Below, piece by piece: positions 61,305 through 64,000 of a stretch of 64,000 nt of DNA (position 1 is its first letter; every line of letters begins with the position of its first letter). The notes under the pieces were generated by a model. That model ran no database searches. It was not told the DNA's origin and saw only the letters and a list, made by a program, of their open reading frames with translations. A program made the translations under genes and the position numbers. Where the stretch lies: NCBI RefSeq assembly GCF_030463565.1, contig NC_134646.1, positions 69,457,710 through 69,521,709 on the forward strand, written 5' to 3'. The DNA comes from Pelecanus crispus (lineage: Eukaryota > Chordata > Aves > Pelecaniformes > Pelecanidae).

Positions 61305-64000
61305 TCTGTTGCTTTATATCTTCACTGATTCTAACTAGCTTCACTTCCACCAAGTTCAGCGGGAGCTTGCATGGGAACAGCTCCACAAAAGTTGAATACC
61401 TAGATCTTTCTCAGCTGGCATTTGTAGACTCTGAGTGGCCATAAGAAGCTCTTTTTGAGTGTTCGAAGACAGAAAAAGGACAGATAGGCTCATCAGGGAT
61501 CTAAGCAAGATGTTGGACCCCTCTTCTACCTGCTTCCACTTTCCGATATGCCATTACTTCTGCTTGGTGTAGCATGTTCCAGCAATCAGGGCATGTGTTG
61601 TGGTCATTTACTATGTAACACCTGCTTTTTCTCCCATTCATGCTGTATTAGCTGTACAAGTTCTGAGTGCAACATGGTCTTTTCCCTTTCATTTCTCATG
61701 TAAAACAGATTTGTACATTCTGATATCGCAGTTGGATTCTGACATTCTATCCATTTCCCAGTCTTAGAAATACAGAATTTAAGGGTAGTTCTTAATGTTC
61801 TTAAAGTTCTGGCTAAATCCTGGTTTTAGGTTTCATTACACATTTCTGCTTGCCACCGTTTTCTATAGGTTCTTCTCTGAGACAATTTCAGATCATTCCA
61901 ACCTGTGTTGACCGATCCAGAGTGACTTCTTTGCACGTAATGCAAAACATGGGTTCTCAGAAACGTCGTCTTTATTCTTTCCCAAATTCCCCTAAATGTA
62001 CGTAACAATATCTTAGTCCATTCAAAGCTGAAAATTTATCATGATATTCTGGCATCCCTGGGTAATGCCTGAAAGTTATACTGGTTTGAGGTGTGAGGGG
62101 AAGAGGTGGAAGGGAGGAGTAGTGGCACACTGTCTGATCTCATAGTATTGTGTATATGCATGCAGGTGGCGTATTCCACTGAAAGGTTTCAAAGAAATCA
62201 AAAGGCTTATGACATGAAGCAATCATTGTTCATGTTTTGGAGATGGAAAAATTGAGGCAGTGAGTCATCAAATTACTTTTCTTGAAGGACATCCAGGACA
62301 GAAGAATATCTTAGAATCTAACAATGCTCCCAAAAGGGAGGAAATGCTCCCTCTGAAGAGAAATTTTGCATTTTTCTTGGTACTCTTTAAGTTACTTTCT
62401 GAACCAATTACTTGGCAGTATTGCCAGGGAAGTGAAGTAATTTCAACTTACATTACTTTCCTTCTATAAATATGTGAATATTCACTGTCAAGAGCCCACC
62501 ATTTACTATACAACATTATGTTTCACTGAAGGCATGATTTCCATCTGGGAACCTTTGCAATGGCTCAGCCCAGAGCTTCCGCCTCAAAGGCTAGGCAATG
62601 TGCTGTTACTAATCCAGTTCTAACCTGGATGCAATTTCAGATCTAAAAATAGCTTCCTTGGCTGCATAAGGCACATTTTTGGTTGGGCTGACATAGCTAG
62701 AACACTGTGCAGAGTAGACAGAATCACGATAATTTCATGTTTCTGGGGATGCACTTTAAAGTGGCAGTATTTCTGTATTACTAAGATTTTTCTGGATAAG
62801 CAAATCAGATTCATACCTGTTTGGTCCTTTGGAAGGAAGGATGTGAGATTCTGTGTGAGTCAAATGCTAGTTCGTTAGGAGTTGTCCAGTTCCTTGCTTT
62901 TGCACTACAGGATCTCTTCAGCGTGTTAAAGGGGCTATTCTGGAATTGGAAGGTGCATAAAATGGAAGTGCAGGCGTTGCCTTGTCATGATATATCTTTG
63001 AACAATGCTAGCACAGCAATGCCCAAAGCCTAGATGGAGATCTTGTAGGTACCACCAATGAGCAGCAGTAGAGATGTGCCTAGTGTGTTCACACCTGTCC
63101 CTCCAGTCAGGTATTGCCATAAGTTTAGGAAGGCAGTTAACTGTGAACTTAACTGAAGTAACTGAAATAAGCCTAAAGACAACAGTAAAATAGAATTTCA
63201 TTATTTTGTTGTTACTTCTTATACCGTGTTACCGTTTTGATGTAATAGCATCATAGTATGAGTAAAACCCTGTAGCATTTGGGTGCCTTATTTTAATTCT
63301 CTGAACAAATTCTCAATTGTGATGACTCTTCTATAATACATCAAAAGGCAGTTTTAAGTCGTCTTTTATATAAATTCATCCCCTAGCAATGCATTGAGAA
63401 ACTCGTATCTTTCTACTTAAAAGATACAGGAAGTCAAAGTATTCTCTCTGATTCCAACTTTAGATCTTGCCTTTGAGATTTCACACTTCTTACGTACAAT
63501 AAATAAAATAAGGGGAGAGCAGACATAAGATAGACTTCAAGTATTCATACTGCTTGCAAGCACAGTGAATTAAAATAGTCAAAGTAGAAGTCAAACGGGG
63601 GAGCCAACTGTGATGGCATGTACAGTCTTATACTTGCCCAGTATTTTTGCCCATGGGCTGTCAAAGTCTGAGAGGTACTTCTTCAGAAGAATCAAGCCAT
63701 CCTTCCCAGGAGAAGGACAGTAATTATGGTTAGAAAAGAATGAAACTTGAAAGACTTTTGAAATATTTCAAAACTTATCTGTCATCTTTTAGTAATAGTT
63801 GTTCCTTTTTTCTTTACTTGGAAGACAGTGGGAGGCAAAATCAGCTGTCATAAGAAAGGGCAAGTGCAAACATAACCCTGAAATTTGAAAAGAGTTCAGC
63901 AGAGCCTAGAAAAATACTGTTGCCTAGAGTTTCTACTGTGGATAGGTATTAGTTGCATCTTTAAGACCGCTTTATACAATTCTAGTGGATAAAAGTGAAT
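61305..64000 (+). other. Sequence downstream of the last FAM184B exon found
   Basis: This is about 2.7 kb of AT-rich sequence. The next FAM184B blocks were looked for on the plus strand and not recognised. Either they lie beyond the window or they are decayed past recognition. Short open frames here appear to be chance. Confidence 0.45.

Noticed and set aside
1..64000. Operons, CRISPR arrays, tRNA or rRNA genes
   Set aside because: The window is vertebrate nuclear DNA with spliced genes; no cloverleaf, rRNA block or spaced direct-repeat array was seen by eye.

Overview
The window looks like nuclear DNA of a neoavian bird. It has AT-rich introns, CR1 LINE copies carrying the 3' octamer-like TCATAGAA repeats, and an avian endogenous-retrovirus LTR family with TGTCCT...ACAACA ends. 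Exon-by-exon reading identifies two protein genes in head-to-head arrangement. This matches the vertebrate FAM184B-NCAPG(-LCORL) locus, an association known from mammals and chicken.

Left third (1-21942, minus strand): the 5' part of NCAPG, the HEAT-repeat subunit of condensin I. Fifteen coding exons (about 769 codons of about 1,015 in the human protein) join in phase with AG/GT borders and no lesion. The last exons lie beyond base 1. Introns hold a 576-bp solo LTR with a 5-bp target duplication, old CR1 pieces and several G- or C-rich low-complexity tracts. The promoter is a CpG island at about 21750-22480 with a CHR-like TTTGAA and a YY1-type site.

Middle (22500-30332): about 8 kb between the genes with no recognised gene. 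It holds one exon-like segment, a GC-rich block and an unrecognised Lys/Arg-rich region. No DCAF16 reading frame was seen.

Right half (30333-61304, plus strand): FAM184B. Exon 1 and exon 2 are intact (300 codons). Downstream exons are recognisable by peptide similarity and matching splice phase, but they carry in-frame stops (exons 3, 4 and 5), a one-base deletion (exon 5) and an early stop in the last exon found. FAM184B therefore looks like a decaying (unitary) pseudogene or a gene cut down to its N-terminal part. The 19.3-kb intron 1 contains a nested CR1 pair, ancient CR1 fragments and a near-identical 250-bp duplicated segment. The intron before exon 6 holds an internally deleted endogenous retrovirus (minus strand) that keeps RNase H and integrase remnants and a tRNA-Lys-type primer binding site.

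NCAPG acts in mitotic chromosome compaction. FAM184B is a coiled-coil protein of poorly known role. The two are neighbours by ancestry and nothing in the sequence links their functions. Exon assignments rest on translation, splice borders and my recollection of the human proteins; no database search was possible.
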